A stretch of DNA of 64,000 bases from Neorhizobium sp. (GCA_028283725.1 JAPWKC010000003.1:868001-932000); one strand, 5' to 3'; positions 27,630 through 38,261 are shown, counted from the stretch's first letter. Notes: generated by a model from the letters alone, not told the origin. Translations and numbers: made by a program.

Positions 27630-28691
27630 TCATTCGCGCACGACGAGGAGATCGGTGGCGGCAAAGCGCAATGTCACCCGCTCGCCCGGCGCCGGCTGCT
27701 TGACGTCCGGGGCGTTGAACATGTCGAAGGAGACCTGATTGCCGCCGACGGAGATCCGTGTGCGGATGACCGAGCCGAGGAAGTGCGAGGAGACGACGTC
27801 GCCCGACAAGGCGGTATCGCCCTTTGCGCCTTCCGCAATCGAACCCGCTTCCGGGCGAAGCGCGAGCGTCAGCGCGTCGCCGCCCTTGCGCTCGGCAATC
27901 GGCTCGCGCAGCGTCACCGTCTGTTCGCCGATTTTGACGGTGTTGTTGGCAGGATCCGCGACCACCGCCTCGATCATATTGAGCGTGCCGACAAAGGAGG
28001 CGACGAAACGGGTCGTCGGACGGTTGTAGATTTCCGATGGCGTGCCGATCTGGTCGGCGCGGCCGGCATTCATGACGACGATGCGGTCGGAGATCGACAG
28101 CGCCTCTTCCTGATCGTGGGTGACGAAGATGGTGGTGATGCCGAGCTGGCGCTGGATCTGGCGGATTTCCTCGCGCAGCGACACGCGGATCTTGGCGTCG
28201 AGCGCCGAGAGCGGCTCGTCGAGCAGAAGAACCTGCGGCATCGGGGCAAGCGCACGGGCAAGGGCGACGCGCTGCTGCTGGCCGCCCGACATCTGGTAGG
28301 GATAGCGGTCGGCCAGATGTTCGAGATGGATCAGCTTCAGCATCTCGGTGACGCGCGGGCCGATCTCGGCCTTCGACTTGCCGGCGACCTTCAAACCGAA
28401 GGCGACGTTGTCGAAGACGTTCATGTTGGGGAAGAGCGCATAGGCCTGGAAGACCATGCCGATATTGCGCTGGTTGGTCTTCAGCCGGCTCTGGTCCTTG
28501 CCATTGATGACGATCGTGCCGTCGCTCGGTGTCTCGAAGCCTGCGACCATGCGCAGGATCGTGGTCTTGCCGCAGCCCGACGGCCCGAGGAAGGAGATGA
28601 ATTCTCCCTTCTCGATCGACATGTTGAAGTCCTTGACGACCTGAACCTGTCCGAAGCTCTTCTTGATGTTCTGGAGGACGAGAAAAGACAT
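27630..28691 (-). CDS. ABC importer ATPase, PotA/FbpC-type
   Basis: The 353-residue protein has Walker A GPSGCGKTT near residue 37, signature MSGGQQQRVALARAL near 133, Walker B VLLLDEPLSALD near 157, and a C-terminal TOBE domain (about 275-350). This is the layout of ATPases for polyamine, iron or phosphonate importers. It is the last gene of a leftward SBP-permease-permease-ATPase operon, 24 bases after the second permease. Confidence 0.88.
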   Translation of the reverse strand: MSFLVLQNIKKSFGQVQVVKDFNMSIEKGEFISFLGPSGCGKTTILRMVAGFETPSDGTIVINGKDQSRLKTNQRNIGMVFQAYALFPNMNVFDNVAFGLKVAGKSKAEIGPRVTEMLKLIHLEHLADRYPYQMSGGQQQRVALARALAPMPQVLLLDEPLSALDAKIRVSLREEIRQIQRQLGITTIFVTHDQEEALSISDRIVVMNAGRADQIGTPSEIYNRPTTRFVASFVGTLNMIEAVVADPANNTVKIGEQTVTLREPIAERKGGDALTLALRPEAGSIAEGAKGDTALSGDVVSSHFLGSVIRTRISVGGNQVSFDMFNAPDVKQPAPGERVTLRFAATDLLVVRE

Positions 28692-28715
28692 GACTATCCT
28701 TAAAAGCAGCGGGCC

Positions 28716-29504
28716 TTAAGGCCGGGAGGGCGCCATTTTGCTGAAGCGGCTGACAAGCTGAAGGAGGCCCATCGACAGCCAGGTGATCGCAAAGGCGATG
28801 ATGGCGAGTGCGGAGGGCTCATAGGCCTTGTTGGCGCCGACGAGCTGGAGATAGGGACCGAAGGCCGGCCGGTTCAGAAGCGCTGCCATGGTGAACTCGC
28901 CCATGACGATCGCAAAGGTGATGAAGGCGCCCGAAAGCACGCCCGACATGACATTGGGGAAAATGCAGCGGAACATGATCGTCGTCCACCGGGCACCGAG
29001 AATTTCGGCCGCCTCGGTGAGCGTTCTGACGTCGATCGCGCGCATGGCCGTGTCGACGGAACGGTACATGTAGGGCAGCGACAGCGTCATGTAGGATAAG
29101 ACGAGCAGCGCATTGGTGCCCTGGATCGAGCCGGTGAACGGCAGCCAGGACGAGGAATTGTAAAGCCGCAGATAGCCGAAGACGATGACGATCGCCGGAA
29201 TGACGAGCGGCATCAGGGTGATGAACTCGATCAGCGGGCGAACCTGCGGCACGCGCAACCGCACCCAATAGGCCGTGGGGACGACGAGCAGCATGCCGAA
29301 GACGATGGTCAGAAGTGCCATCAGCATCGAGAAACCGAAGGTCTCGCGGAACTGGATGTCGGAAAACACCGACTGATAGGCATCGAAGGAATAGACGCCG
29401 CGACGCATGCGCAGCGAGAATTCGAACACCGCGATCAGCGGTACGAAGAAATAGATGAGGCCGATTGCGAGCGCCAGCCAGGCGAAGAACTTGTGGATCT
29501 TCAT
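28716..29504 (-). CDS. ABC importer permease, PotC-like
   Basis: The preferred ATG at 29504 overlaps the upstream permease stop (ATGA) and gives 262 residues; a GTG three codons earlier is also in frame. Six membrane segments and the EAA loop TEAAEILGARWTTIMFRCIFPN match the second permease of spermidine/iron-type importers. It pairs with the PotB-like subunit. Confidence 0.86.
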   Translation of the reverse strand: MKIHKFFAWLALAIGLIYFFVPLIAVFEFSLRMRRGVYSFDAYQSVFSDIQFRETFGFSMLMALLTIVFGMLLVVPTAYWVRLRVPQVRPLIEFITLMPLVIPAIVIVFGYLRLYNSSSWLPFTGSIQGTNALLVLSYMTLSLPYMYRSVDTAMRAIDVRTLTEAAEILGARWTTIMFRCIFPNVMSGVLSGAFITFAIVMGEFTMAALLNRPAFGPYLQLVGANKAYEPSALAIIAFAITWLSMGLLQLVSRFSKMAPSRP

Positions 29505-30376
29505 TTCTGCCACCGTTCAGCGCGCATGCGCAACAGGATGTAGACGACATTGGAAATGCCGGTGATGACGATCATGCCGAGCGCCAGCGCATAGCCGAGA
29601 TTGGCGTTGTGCAGGACGTCGCCGCGGATCTGGGCGTAGAGCAGGATCGGCACGATGTTGAGCGAGGAGCCGGTCAGCGCATAGGCCGTGGCGATCGCGC
29701 CGAAGGCATTGGCGAAGAGAAGAAGGGTCGTGCCCATCAGGCTCGGCCAGAGGATCGGAAGGGCCACCATGCGCCAGTATTGCCAGGTCGATGCGCCGAG
29801 GATTTCGGAGGCTTCGCGCCATTCCTTCTTCATGCCGTCGAGCGCCGGCGTCAGGATCAGCACCATCAGCGGGATCTGGAAGAACATGTAGGTGATGGTG
29901 AGGCCGAAGAAGGACAGGATGTTGAAGCCCGTCGAGTAGAGATTGAAGCCGAACCAGTCGCGCATCAGAATGGTGACGAGACCGGTGCGGCCGAGCGTTG
30001 CCAGAAAGGCGAAGGCGAGCGGCACGCCGGCGAAATTGGATGCAACGCCCGAAAAGGTCAAAAGACCGGAGCGGATCCACGAGGGCAGGCCGCCGAGCAC
30101 GATCGCCCAGGCGAGAAAGAAGCCGATCAGCGCGCCGCCGATGGCAGAGGCGACCGAGACACGCAGCGAAATCCAGTAGGCGCTCAGGATCGACGGCTGG
30201 AACAGATCGCCGATATTCTTGAAGGTGAACGCACCATCCGGCGTGAAGAAGGCGCCCGAGACGAGGTAGAGCGTCGGCACGATCAGGAACATCAGCGCGA
30301 AGATCATGAACGGCGCGATGCCGAGCCAATCGACGACGGTCTTGCGGTCGATGAGAGACGGGGAGGCGGTGCTCAT
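29501..30376 (-). CDS. ABC importer permease, PotB-like
   Basis: The ATG at 30376 (MSTASPSLIDRK) gives 291 residues with six membrane helices and an EAA loop REASEILGASTWQYWRMVALP. It is the first permease of the importer. The frame is also open upstream through four copies of a 12-base repeat encoding SGQT-like residues, but that stretch looks like leader rather than protein. Confidence 0.85.
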   Translation of the reverse strand: MSTASPSLIDRKTVVDWLGIAPFMIFALMFLIVPTLYLVSGAFFTPDGAFTFKNIGDLFQPSILSAYWISLRVSVASAIGGALIGFFLAWAIVLGGLPSWIRSGLLTFSGVASNFAGVPLAFAFLATLGRTGLVTILMRDWFGFNLYSTGFNILSFFGLTITYMFFQIPLMVLILTPALDGMKKEWREASEILGASTWQYWRMVALPILWPSLMGTTLLLFANAFGAIATAYALTGSSLNIVPILLYAQIRGDVLHNANLGYALALGMIVITGISNVVYILLRMRAERWQK

Positions 30377-30398
30377 GAAGATCCTGGGCTTCCCTGTT

Positions 30399-30445
30399 GT
30401 TTGGCCTGATGTTTGGCCTGATTTTGGGCCTGATGTGAGCCTGAT
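30399..30445. repeat. 12-base tandem repeat before the PotB-like permease gene
   Basis: GTTTGGCCTGAT is present in two exact copies (30399-30410 and 30411-30422), followed by a 10/12 copy (30423-30434) and an 11-base degenerate copy (30435-30445). The array lies 23 bases upstream of the permease ATG in the intercistronic spacer after the binding-protein gene. Confidence 0.8.
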
Positions 30446-30534
30446 TTTCAGCACCGATTGCGGAGCTAGATTCAGGCCTGGTGAATTCGGCACGATCACT
30501 CGGCCGGAATTTCAGCCGGCAGGGCTTGAAGAAA

Positions 30535-30557
30535 CCTCCCCGCACAGGGCGGGGAGG
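30535..30557 (-). terminator. Intercistronic hairpin after the binding-protein gene
   Basis: CCTCCCCGC and GCGGGGAGG form a perfect 9-base-pair stem with a 5-base loop, followed on the minus strand by TTTCTTC. It sits 26 bases after the stop of the binding-protein gene and before the permeases. Such hairpins usually stabilise the first message or cause partial termination, giving excess binding protein over membrane components. Confidence 0.7.
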
Positions 30558-30583
30558 CAATCACGATGACGACGTTCCGTCGA

Positions 30584-31687
30584 TTACTTGACGTTGGCGC
30601 CGACGACCGAATCCCACTTGGTGGTGATGGCGGCCTTGCCCTTGTCCTGTTCGTCGAGCGTCGGGAAGACGGCCTTGGCATAGCCTTCAGCCGGCGGCAG
30701 CGCGTCGAGCAGGTCCTTCGGGATCTTGTTGTTCTTGGCAAGATCGTTGAAGCGGATCGGGTGGCAGTAGCCCTTCAGCCATGCAAGCTGGCCTTCGTCG
30801 GAATAGATGTATTCCATCCAGAGCTTGGCAGCGCTCGGGTGCGGCGCAAAGGCCGAGATCGCCTGAACGTAGACGCCGGCGACGACGCCCTTCTGCGGCA
30901 CGACGACTTCGACCGGCGGGTTGCCCTTGAGGCTGTCGCGCCATGCAAGGCCGTTATAGTCCCAGGCGACGATGATCGGCGTGGAACCCTGTGCCAGCGA
31001 AGCGGACTTGCCGATGACAGGCACGAAATTGCCGGCCTTGTTGACGTCTGCAAAGAACTTCAGACCGGCTTCGCCAGCCTTGGTCGCATCCTTTTCGCCC
31101 GTGGCGAGACCGGCTGCGTAGACGGCCTGAACGGCCTGGTTGGAGACGCGCGGATCACCAGCGAAGGCAACCGAATTGGCGTATTCCGGCTTCTTCAGGT
31201 CGTCCCAGTCCTTGGGCACGTTCTTGACGATATCGGTGTTCACGACGAAGGAGAGAACGCCGTAATAGTCACCGTACCAGGCGCCATCGGCATCCTTTGC
31301 CGTGTCCGGGATCGTGTCCCAGGTGGAAACCTTGTAAGGCATCAGCAGGCCGTCGGCCTTGGCGGTCGGGCCGAAGGAGAGGCCGACGTCGATCACGTCG
31401 GGAGCCTGCGGACCCTTGTTGCCCTTGTTGGCCTTGATCGCCTCGATCTCGTCGCCCGAGCCGGCGTCCGGGTTCAGTTCGTTGACGTCGAGGCCGTATT
31501 TGGCCTTGAAGCCGGCGATCAGGTCGCCGTAGCCGCACCAGTTGTGGGGCAGCGCGATCGTCGTCAGCGTGCCTTCCTTCTTGGCGGCTGCGATGAGATC
31601 GGCGCTCGGCTCGGCAAATGCGAGGGTCGACGAAGCCATGACGAGGGCAGTGGTGACGGAGAGAAGGCGTTGGGTCTTGGTGAGCAC
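30584..31687 (-). CDS. Periplasmic solute-binding protein of a Pot/iron-type ABC importer
   Basis: The 367-residue protein begins with a Sec signal peptide (about residues 1-25, cleavage near AFAEP) and continues as a two-lobed binding protein. Recognisable segments include PDVIDVGLSFGPTAK, DGAWYGDYYGVLSFVVNTD and SAAKLWMEYIYSDEGQ. It belongs to the spermidine/Fe(III)/2-aminoethylphosphonate-type cluster of binding proteins; the ligand cannot be read from sequence. It is first in its operon and is followed by a hairpin at 30535. Confidence 0.83.
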   Translation of the reverse strand: MLTKTQRLLSVTTALVMASSTLAFAEPSADLIAAAKKEGTLTTIALPHNWCGYGDLIAGFKAKYGLDVNELNPDAGSGDEIEAIKANKGNKGPQAPDVIDVGLSFGPTAKADGLLMPYKVSTWDTIPDTAKDADGAWYGDYYGVLSFVVNTDIVKNVPKDWDDLKKPEYANSVAFAGDPRVSNQAVQAVYAAGLATGEKDATKAGEAGLKFFADVNKAGNFVPVIGKSASLAQGSTPIIVAWDYNGLAWRDSLKGNPPVEVVVPQKGVVAGVYVQAISAFAPHPSAAKLWMEYIYSDEGQLAWLKGYCHPIRFNDLAKNNKIPKDLLDALPPAEGYAKAVFPTLDEQDKGKAAITTKWDSVVGANVK

Positions 31688-32594
31688 GGTATCCTCCTAA
31701 TGTTGAAAGCGTGTCGGCGCGACAAGTAGAGTGAGTATGTGTATCGTATATGACAATGTTCCGACGCGGCCTTATACACTGTAAGCGTCTGGAATTTCGC
31801 CATATTTGGGTGTGGTCCACAGGTTCGCTGGCCCGCCCGCGCCATCAAGTGTCCGATGCGCGGCGTGACGGGGTGTCAAGCGGACAAATATTGCACAGCT
31901 GTGCGATAAAAAAGGATATCCGGTCGCGATCGACGGCTCGGTTGGCATGGCTTTTCCCCTCGTCACGCGCCGTTTCTCAAAACCGCGAGATGCGATTTCA
32001 AAATGGCCATTCGACCCTGCCGTGTGGCGACGGGCCTTTGACGTGACAGCTGTTCCCTCCGGTCTTTGCCGGTTTTATGCGGTGGATTAACATTGGTTTG
32101 TCATCCCCTGTCAACGGTGCGCTCCCGCAGAAACTTTTCACGGTGACGTTGACGAATGCGCGAAACTGAAGAATGCTCGCGTTAAGGTGTTGTTTATCAT
32201 CCCAGGGGTGCAGGTGCGTGTTGTCGCAATCAAGCCGTCGCTGATGGGGGGATCGACAGTGCACGCTCTTACACGCGGATCTTGTCCGGCATTGCTTTTC
32301 AGGCGGCTTTCGTCGCGCGGTACTACAGATATTTGCATACCGAATGCATTTGACAGAAGTCAGGCTCGACCTGACCGGGGATGATGCCGGCTCTGGGCGG
32401 GGCCGGTCTTTCGCTTGCCGTTGATCACGCGGCATTCCATCCAGGCCCTTTGGGAGAAGTCGAGGAGCGGTTGAAGCAGTCACGGACTGTGGCCGCCGGT
32501 GACGCGATGCGCGCGTTTCCGGGGCGGGACATGTCGTGCGCGGCGCACTTGCCTATCTCAAGGGCGCCCGCTCTGTTGATCAGGAGAGTAGGGC
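31688..32594. other. Long non-coding divergent region
   Basis: These 907 bases separate the leftward ABC operon from the rightward permease gene and are much more A+T-rich and lower in coding character than the flanks, especially 31690-32370. Open frames on either strand have low-complexity products without recognisable domains or good ribosome binding sites. The right end carries AGGAGAG (32580-32586) for the permease gene. A FixK/FNR-like sequence TTGAC-AGAA-GTCAG lies at 32350-32363. No RNA gene was recognised, but one could be present. Confidence 0.5.
32350..32363. promoter_or_regulatory. FNR/FixK-like palindrome
   Basis: TTGAC-AGAA-GTCAG matches 9 of 10 positions of TTGAY-N4-RTCAA and is 231 bases upstream of the ethanolamine-permease-like gene. 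The spacing to the gene is long and the match may be chance, but it lies in non-coding DNA of a genome that encodes FixK. Confidence 0.3.
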
Positions 32595-34094
32595 ATGGAA
32601 AGTTCGACTGCAGGCGTCAGCTACAAGAAGGCTGATGCATCCTATTTCGAAAAGCGCGGGCTGTCGCGGTATGCGGGCGTCTGGTCGCTCTGGGCGCTCG
32701 GGGTGGGCGCCGTCATTTCGGGGCATTTCTCCGGGTGGAATTTCGGCTTTGCCACCGGAGGGTGGGGCGGCATGCTGGTGGCAGGCATGGTGATCGCCGT
32801 CATGTATCTGGGACTGACCTTCTCGATCGCCGAGATGAGCCCGGCTCTGCCGCATACGGGGGCGGCCTATTCCTTTGCCCGCACCGCCATGGGGCCGTGG
32901 GGCGGCTTCATCACCGGGCTTTGCGAGAATGTCGAATATGTGCTGACGCCGGCGGTCGTCGTCACCTTCATCACCGCTTACGTCAATTCGATCCTCGGCA
33001 TACCGGCTGCCTATTCGCCGCTGGTATGGATCGTCTTCTACGCGATCTTCCTGGCGCTCAACGTCTTCGGGCTTGAGCTCTCCTTCAAGGTGACGTTCGT
33101 CATCACCGTGATCTCGCTCGCCGTTCTGGTGTTCTTCTGGATCAGTGCCATTCCGCACATGGATTTCTCCCGCTGGGCGCTGAATATCGGTGTCGGGCCG
33201 GATGGCGCTGCCATGGAACTGCCGGAAGGCGGCGGCTCGTGGTTCCCGTTCGGGTTCTCGGGCGTTCTGGCGACGCTTCCCTTCGCCGTCTGGCTGTTTC
33301 TCGCCATCGAGCAGCTGCCGCTCGCGGCGGAGGAATCGGTCGATCCGAAGCGCGACATGCCGAAGGGGATCATTCTCGGCATGCTGACGCTGATGCTGTC
33401 GGCCTTCATGATCGTGCTTCTCAACCCGTCACTGCCGGGTGTCGGCGCCTTCCACCTGAGCACCGCGCTCGAGCCGCTGCTCGACGGGTTCAAGTCGATC
33501 TATGGCGATGGCGGCGTGGTCATTCTCGGCCTCGTGGCCTTGACCGGCCTGATCGCCAGCTTCCACACGATCCTCTACGCGCAGGGACGGCAGATCTATT
33601 CGCTCTCGCGTGCGGGCTATTTCCCGACCGTGCTGTCCGTCACCCATTCCTCCTACAAGACGCCCTATGTGGCGATGGCGGCCGGTGCGGTGATCGGACT
33701 TGCGGTTATGCTGGTCATCTGGTTTTCGCTTGGCGCGGAAGAGGGCGGCAGCATTATCGGCAGCGTCCTGCTCAACATGGCGGTGTTCGGTGCCATGTTC
33801 TCCTATATCATGCAGGCGATCTCCTTCATCATCCTGCGCAGGAAGCTGCCGAATATCGAGCGGCCGTTCCGCTCGCCGCTCGGCGTTCCCGGCGCAGCCT
33901 TGACCGTCGTGATTGCGTTGGTGACGCTGTTCTATCAGGTGCAGGACCCGAATTTCACCAAGGGCGTGCTGTGGGTCGTCATCTGGTTTGCCATCGCCAT
34001 CGTCTATTTCGCGCTGGTCGGCCGTCACCGGCTGATACTGTCGCCGGAAGAGGAATTCGCGATGGAACACAAGAAGGCCGCGTCGCTCGCCTGA
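32595..34094 (+). CDS. APC-superfamily amino acid/ethanolamine permease
   Basis: The 499-residue protein has about twelve membrane helices and the pattern of the ethanolamine permease group: a hydrophilic start ending in YFEKRGLSRYAGVWSLWALG, then GHFSGWNFG, FSIAEMSPALPHTGAAYSFAR and AIEQLPLAAEESVDPKRDMP. It should carry ethanolamine or a related amine or amino acid by proton symport. No ethanolamine ammonia-lyase genes are next to it. AGGAGAG lies 8 bases upstream of the ATG. The IS110 element follows closely at its 3' side. Confidence 0.82.
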   Translation: MESSTAGVSYKKADASYFEKRGLSRYAGVWSLWALGVGAVISGHFSGWNFGFATGGWGGMLVAGMVIAVMYLGLTFSIAEMSPALPHTGAAYSFARTAMGPWGGFITGLCENVEYVLTPAVVVTFITAYVNSILGIPAAYSPLVWIVFYAIFLALNVFGLELSFKVTFVITVISLAVLVFFWISAIPHMDFSRWALNIGVGPDGAAMELPEGGGSWFPFGFSGVLATLPFAVWLFLAIEQLPLAAEESVDPKRDMPKGIILGMLTLMLSAFMIVLLNPSLPGVGAFHLSTALEPLLDGFKSIYGDGGVVILGLVALTGLIASFHTILYAQGRQIYSLSRAGYFPTVLSVTHSSYKTPYVAMAAGAVIGLAVMLVIWFSLGAEEGGSIIGSVLLNMAVFGAMFSYIMQAISFIILRRKLPNIERPFRSPLGVPGAALTVVIALVTLFYQVQDPNFTKGVLWVVIWFAIAIVYFALVGRHRLILSPEEEFAMEHKKAASLA

Positions 34095-34127
34095 TTTCAG
34101 CCCAGGCTATGTGGAAGTCGGCATTCT

Positions 34128-35315
<1,188 letters not shown>

Positions 35316-35323
35316 TAACGTAT

Positions 35324-35355
35324 AAGGCCTGCGGATCAGAGGATCCGCAGGCCTT
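35324..35355. terminator. 14-base-pair hairpin, proximal of a tandem terminator pair
   Basis: AAGGCCTGCGGATC and GATCCGCAGGCCTT pair perfectly around AGAG, eight bases from the hairpin at 35280. On the plus strand it is followed by TTTC. Together the two stems form an unusually strong double structure between the IS110 element and the L,D-transpeptidase gene. Confidence 0.6.
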
Positions 35356-35476
35356 TCATATCCGATGACCGATTTATCCGGCAGCTCTCGCATCTGTCTT
35401 AAATATGCGAGACCCGCTCCCAACTCGTTGTCTTGTTGCGGATGCACGACCGGTGCCGGCTCTTGGCCGGGATGTC

Positions 35477-36988
35477 CTATTCGACGAATTCGACGACGGT
35501 GCCGGGCCTTACCATCTTTGCCAGTTCCGTGGCATCCCAGTTCGTCAGGCGCACGCAGCCGTGGCTGTTCGTCTTGCCGATTTTCGACGGTTCCGGCGTG
35601 CCGTGAATGCCGTAGGTCGGCTTCGACAGCGCGATCCAGACCGTGCCGACGGGGCCGTTGGGGCCCGGCGGGATCTGCAGGATCTGATCGTTGGCACCCT
35701 GTTTGAAATTGATCTTCGGGTTGTAGGTATAGCCCGGATTGAGGGCGATGCGCTGGACCGTATGGGTGCCGGTCGGCGAGGGCGTGTCCGAAGAGCCGAT
35801 CGTCGCGGGATAGGCCGAGACCAGCTTGCCGTCGGCGCCATAGGCGAAGACCTGCTTGCGGGCCTTGTCGGCGACGATGCGCGTCACCTGACCGGTCTTC
35901 GGCGGGCCGGGATTGACGACCTTGATGGTCGAGCCCGGAAGGGTGAAATCGACATTCGGGTTGAGCGCCTTCAGATATCCTTCGTCCATGTGGAACTGTT
36001 CGGCGAGCTTTTCCGTCACCGACGTGTAGGACATGGCGGGAAGGGCTGCCTTATGGGCGTAGTCTTCCGGGATTTCGGCCACATACGGGCCGGCCGCATC
36101 GGCAGCCGTAATCGTGTAATCGACGATCGGCATGCCGCCGGAATAGGCCAGCCGCTGCATGATCGCTTCCGAATCATTCGGGTCGAGCGTTTCGCCGGTC
36201 ATTTCCTGCCAAGCTGCGACCGCCTTGTTGACGTTGTCGCCAAGATGGCCATCGATCACGCCGGGCGAAATCCCTTCGCGGTCGAGAAATACCTGAAGCG
36301 CGGTGATCTCTGCCTGCGGCTTCTTGGTGACGGTGATGACCGTGCGGTTGCCATGTGAGGGCGAGACCGGTTGCGCCGGCGCCTGATTGGGATCGATCGA
36401 GGCTTCCTGCTGCGGATAAGTAGAGTTCTGAGGGTAGCCGTTATTGATGTCCGGCAGTGCCTGCTGTTCGACCGGCAGATTGGTGATCGAGCCGCCGCGC
36501 TGGTTGATCGAGCCGGTGACTGAGCCCGGTTCGCGGTCCATTTGGTTGCCGGGCACCTGGCTACCGGGCACCTGGTCGCCGGGACGGTACTGGCGGTAGT
36601 CGCGATAACCGGCCTGGTTCTGGTTGTAATTGCGGTTCTGCGCCGGTGCCTGCGGGTAGCCGTATTGCTGGGCGCCATACTGACGATTGTCGTATTGCTG
36701 GCCATCATACTGCTGGCCATCATACTGCTGCCCACGGGGGCGGTACGTATCCTGGCGCACTTCCGTGGCGATGACGTTGCCATAGGTGTCGAGATAGACG
36801 CGCCGACCCATGCCGTCACGGCTGATGATGACATCGCGGCCGTCCGGCGTATAGTCGAGGATCGCGCCGTCAGGCGAAACCAGAAGCGCGTCGGACTGCC
36901 GGTAGCGCGACTGGGCGTCGGCAGGGGAGATCCCCTGGCCCAAGGTCAGGATCAGAAGGCTGAGGCTTGCTACGAGGATGCGCTTCAC
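35477..36988 (-). CDS. L,D-transpeptidase (YkuD domain) with Q/Y-rich spacer
   Basis: The start is taken as GTG 36988 because it places a signal peptide (VKRILVASLSLLILTLGQG, cleavage near ADAQS) at the N-terminus, giving 503 residues. A Q/Y/G-rich low-complexity region (about 95-170) contains three QQYD(G/N) repeats. A peptidoglycan-binding-like helical region (about 260-320) comes next, then the YkuD catalytic domain with SHGCVRLTNWDA; C478 is the nucleophile. The enzyme makes 3-3 peptidoglycan cross-links or attaches proteins to the wall in the periplasm. No strong ribosome binding site was seen. Confidence 0.87.
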   Translation of the reverse strand: MKRILVASLSLLILTLGQGISPADAQSRYRQSDALLVSPDGAILDYTPDGRDVIISRDGMGRRVYLDTYGNVIATEVRQDTYRPRGQQYDGQQYDGQQYDNRQYGAQQYGYPQAPAQNRNYNQNQAGYRDYRQYRPGDQVPGSQVPGNQMDREPGSVTGSINQRGGSITNLPVEQQALPDINNGYPQNSTYPQQEASIDPNQAPAQPVSPSHGNRTVITVTKKPQAEITALQVFLDREGISPGVIDGHLGDNVNKAVAAWQEMTGETLDPNDSEAIMQRLAYSGGMPIVDYTITAADAAGPYVAEIPEDYAHKAALPAMSYTSVTEKLAEQFHMDEGYLKALNPNVDFTLPGSTIKVVNPGPPKTGQVTRIVADKARKQVFAYGADGKLVSAYPATIGSSDTPSPTGTHTVQRIALNPGYTYNPKINFKQGANDQILQIPPGPNGPVGTVWIALSKPTYGIHGTPEPSKIGKTNSHGCVRLTNWDATELAKMVRPGTVVEFVE

Positions 36989-37180
36989 GAGTTCACCGGT
37001 TCCAATGTTATCTCCGACAATCGGGAAGGGGTGGGAGTGGTTCCCGAACCGCCTGAGGTCATGTCTGACAGGGCGATTCTGACGGTAATGTGGAAAAAGT
37101 GAAAACGTCATGAACGAGCTGTTAAAAAACGATCACTTTACAGTAAAACCGTCGTCAGACGGTCTTGGGAGGCAGGGAAT

Positions 37181-38083
37181 ATGAAGAGTTTCTCGGTTCG
37201 CGGTGGGCCGAAATTCATGCTGGACGAAGCATCGGTGCTCGATATCGGCCGTTGCTTCGTCAACGGAACCGATATTTCGCCCGGCCGGGCGATCCCCGAT
37301 GACGGGGATCCGCGGATCGACCATTCGCTGGAGGGGTTCCTTTTTACCTGCGGGCCGGATCACATTCGTCATCCGGCGCCGATTTCCGGGCGATCCGATG
37401 GCAGAAAATATCCGCTGCATGGATCGTTCTCCGCGCATCCTGCCGAGATCGTCTTCTGGGATGGCGCCCCGGAGAACGGGCAGGAGGATGGCGAGGAGAC
37501 CGACGGCGAGTGCCGCGCCCGGATCAGGGTAACGATGGCGACCGGCGAACCGGCGCTTCTCGATCGGCACTACCGGATCGATCACCAGAGCGGCGAGGTG
37601 AGCCTTACCGACCGCGTGACCAATGTCGGAACCAAGCCGTTTGCCGCCGTGCATATGTATCACATGAATATCGGCGCGTGGCTGTTCGACGATCACGTCA
37701 GTCTGAGCGGCGCGATGTTCGAGGGCGGTCGCCTGCCATGGAATTTCGGCGCGGAGCCGGGAAGCGTGTTCTGCGTGCCGGCGCATGATGGTGCCGAAAA
37801 TAGTGCGGATGGCGGCCGAGATAATGTTGCCGGCGGGTGGGCCGAAATGCGGCTCGGCCCGATTGCCGCGATCGGCGGGCTGACGCTCAGGGTCAAGTTC
37901 AGAACCGATACGCTGCCCTACCTGCAAATGTGGCGCAATCAGAAGAACCCCGCGCATGTGCTCGGCATCGAGCCTGTCTCGCATCGTCTGGCAGACCGAG
38001 AGGAACTGGAAAAATCCGGCGAGATCAGGATGCTGAAGCCAGGGGAAAGTATAGACTACGCGCTGTGCTTCGCCTTCGTCTGA
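37181..38083 (+). CDS. DUF4432 / aldose-1-epimerase-like protein
   Basis: The 300-residue protein has the beta-sandwich pattern of the galactose-mutarotase superfamily. Segments such as HSLEGFLFTCG, KYPLHGSFSAHPAE, DHQSGEVSLTDRVTNVG, HMYHMNIG and HVLGIEPVSHR match DUF4432 proteins. The conserved His residues and the Glu in GIEP are candidate catalytic or sugar-binding residues. No signal peptide is seen. GGGAGGCAGGG lies just upstream of the ATG. The sugar is unknown, and no sugar-catabolic operon surrounds it. Confidence 0.75.
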   Translation: MKSFSVRGGPKFMLDEASVLDIGRCFVNGTDISPGRAIPDDGDPRIDHSLEGFLFTCGPDHIRHPAPISGRSDGRKYPLHGSFSAHPAEIVFWDGAPENGQEDGEETDGECRARIRVTMATGEPALLDRHYRIDHQSGEVSLTDRVTNVGTKPFAAVHMYHMNIGAWLFDDHVSLSGAMFEGGRLPWNFGAEPGSVFCVPAHDGAENSADGGRDNVAGGWAEMRLGPIAAIGGLTLRVKFRTDTLPYLQMWRNQKNPAHVLGIEPVSHRLADREELEKSGEIRMLKPGESIDYALCFAFV

Positions 38084-38261
38084 TTAGTCCTTTCATCCGG
38101 CGGGTCCGGGCTGGCGAAGAGGCAGGCCGGTGCGAGCCGGGGCCGGCGTGCGGCGGATCCGCTCCCGGTACCGCGTTCTTTGCGGTGGCACCGTTCCGTG
38201 ATTGACGCCCTTGCCGTCAGACCGTAATGCTTTGCCCACTTCAAAGCAGGAGTTGTTTGCC

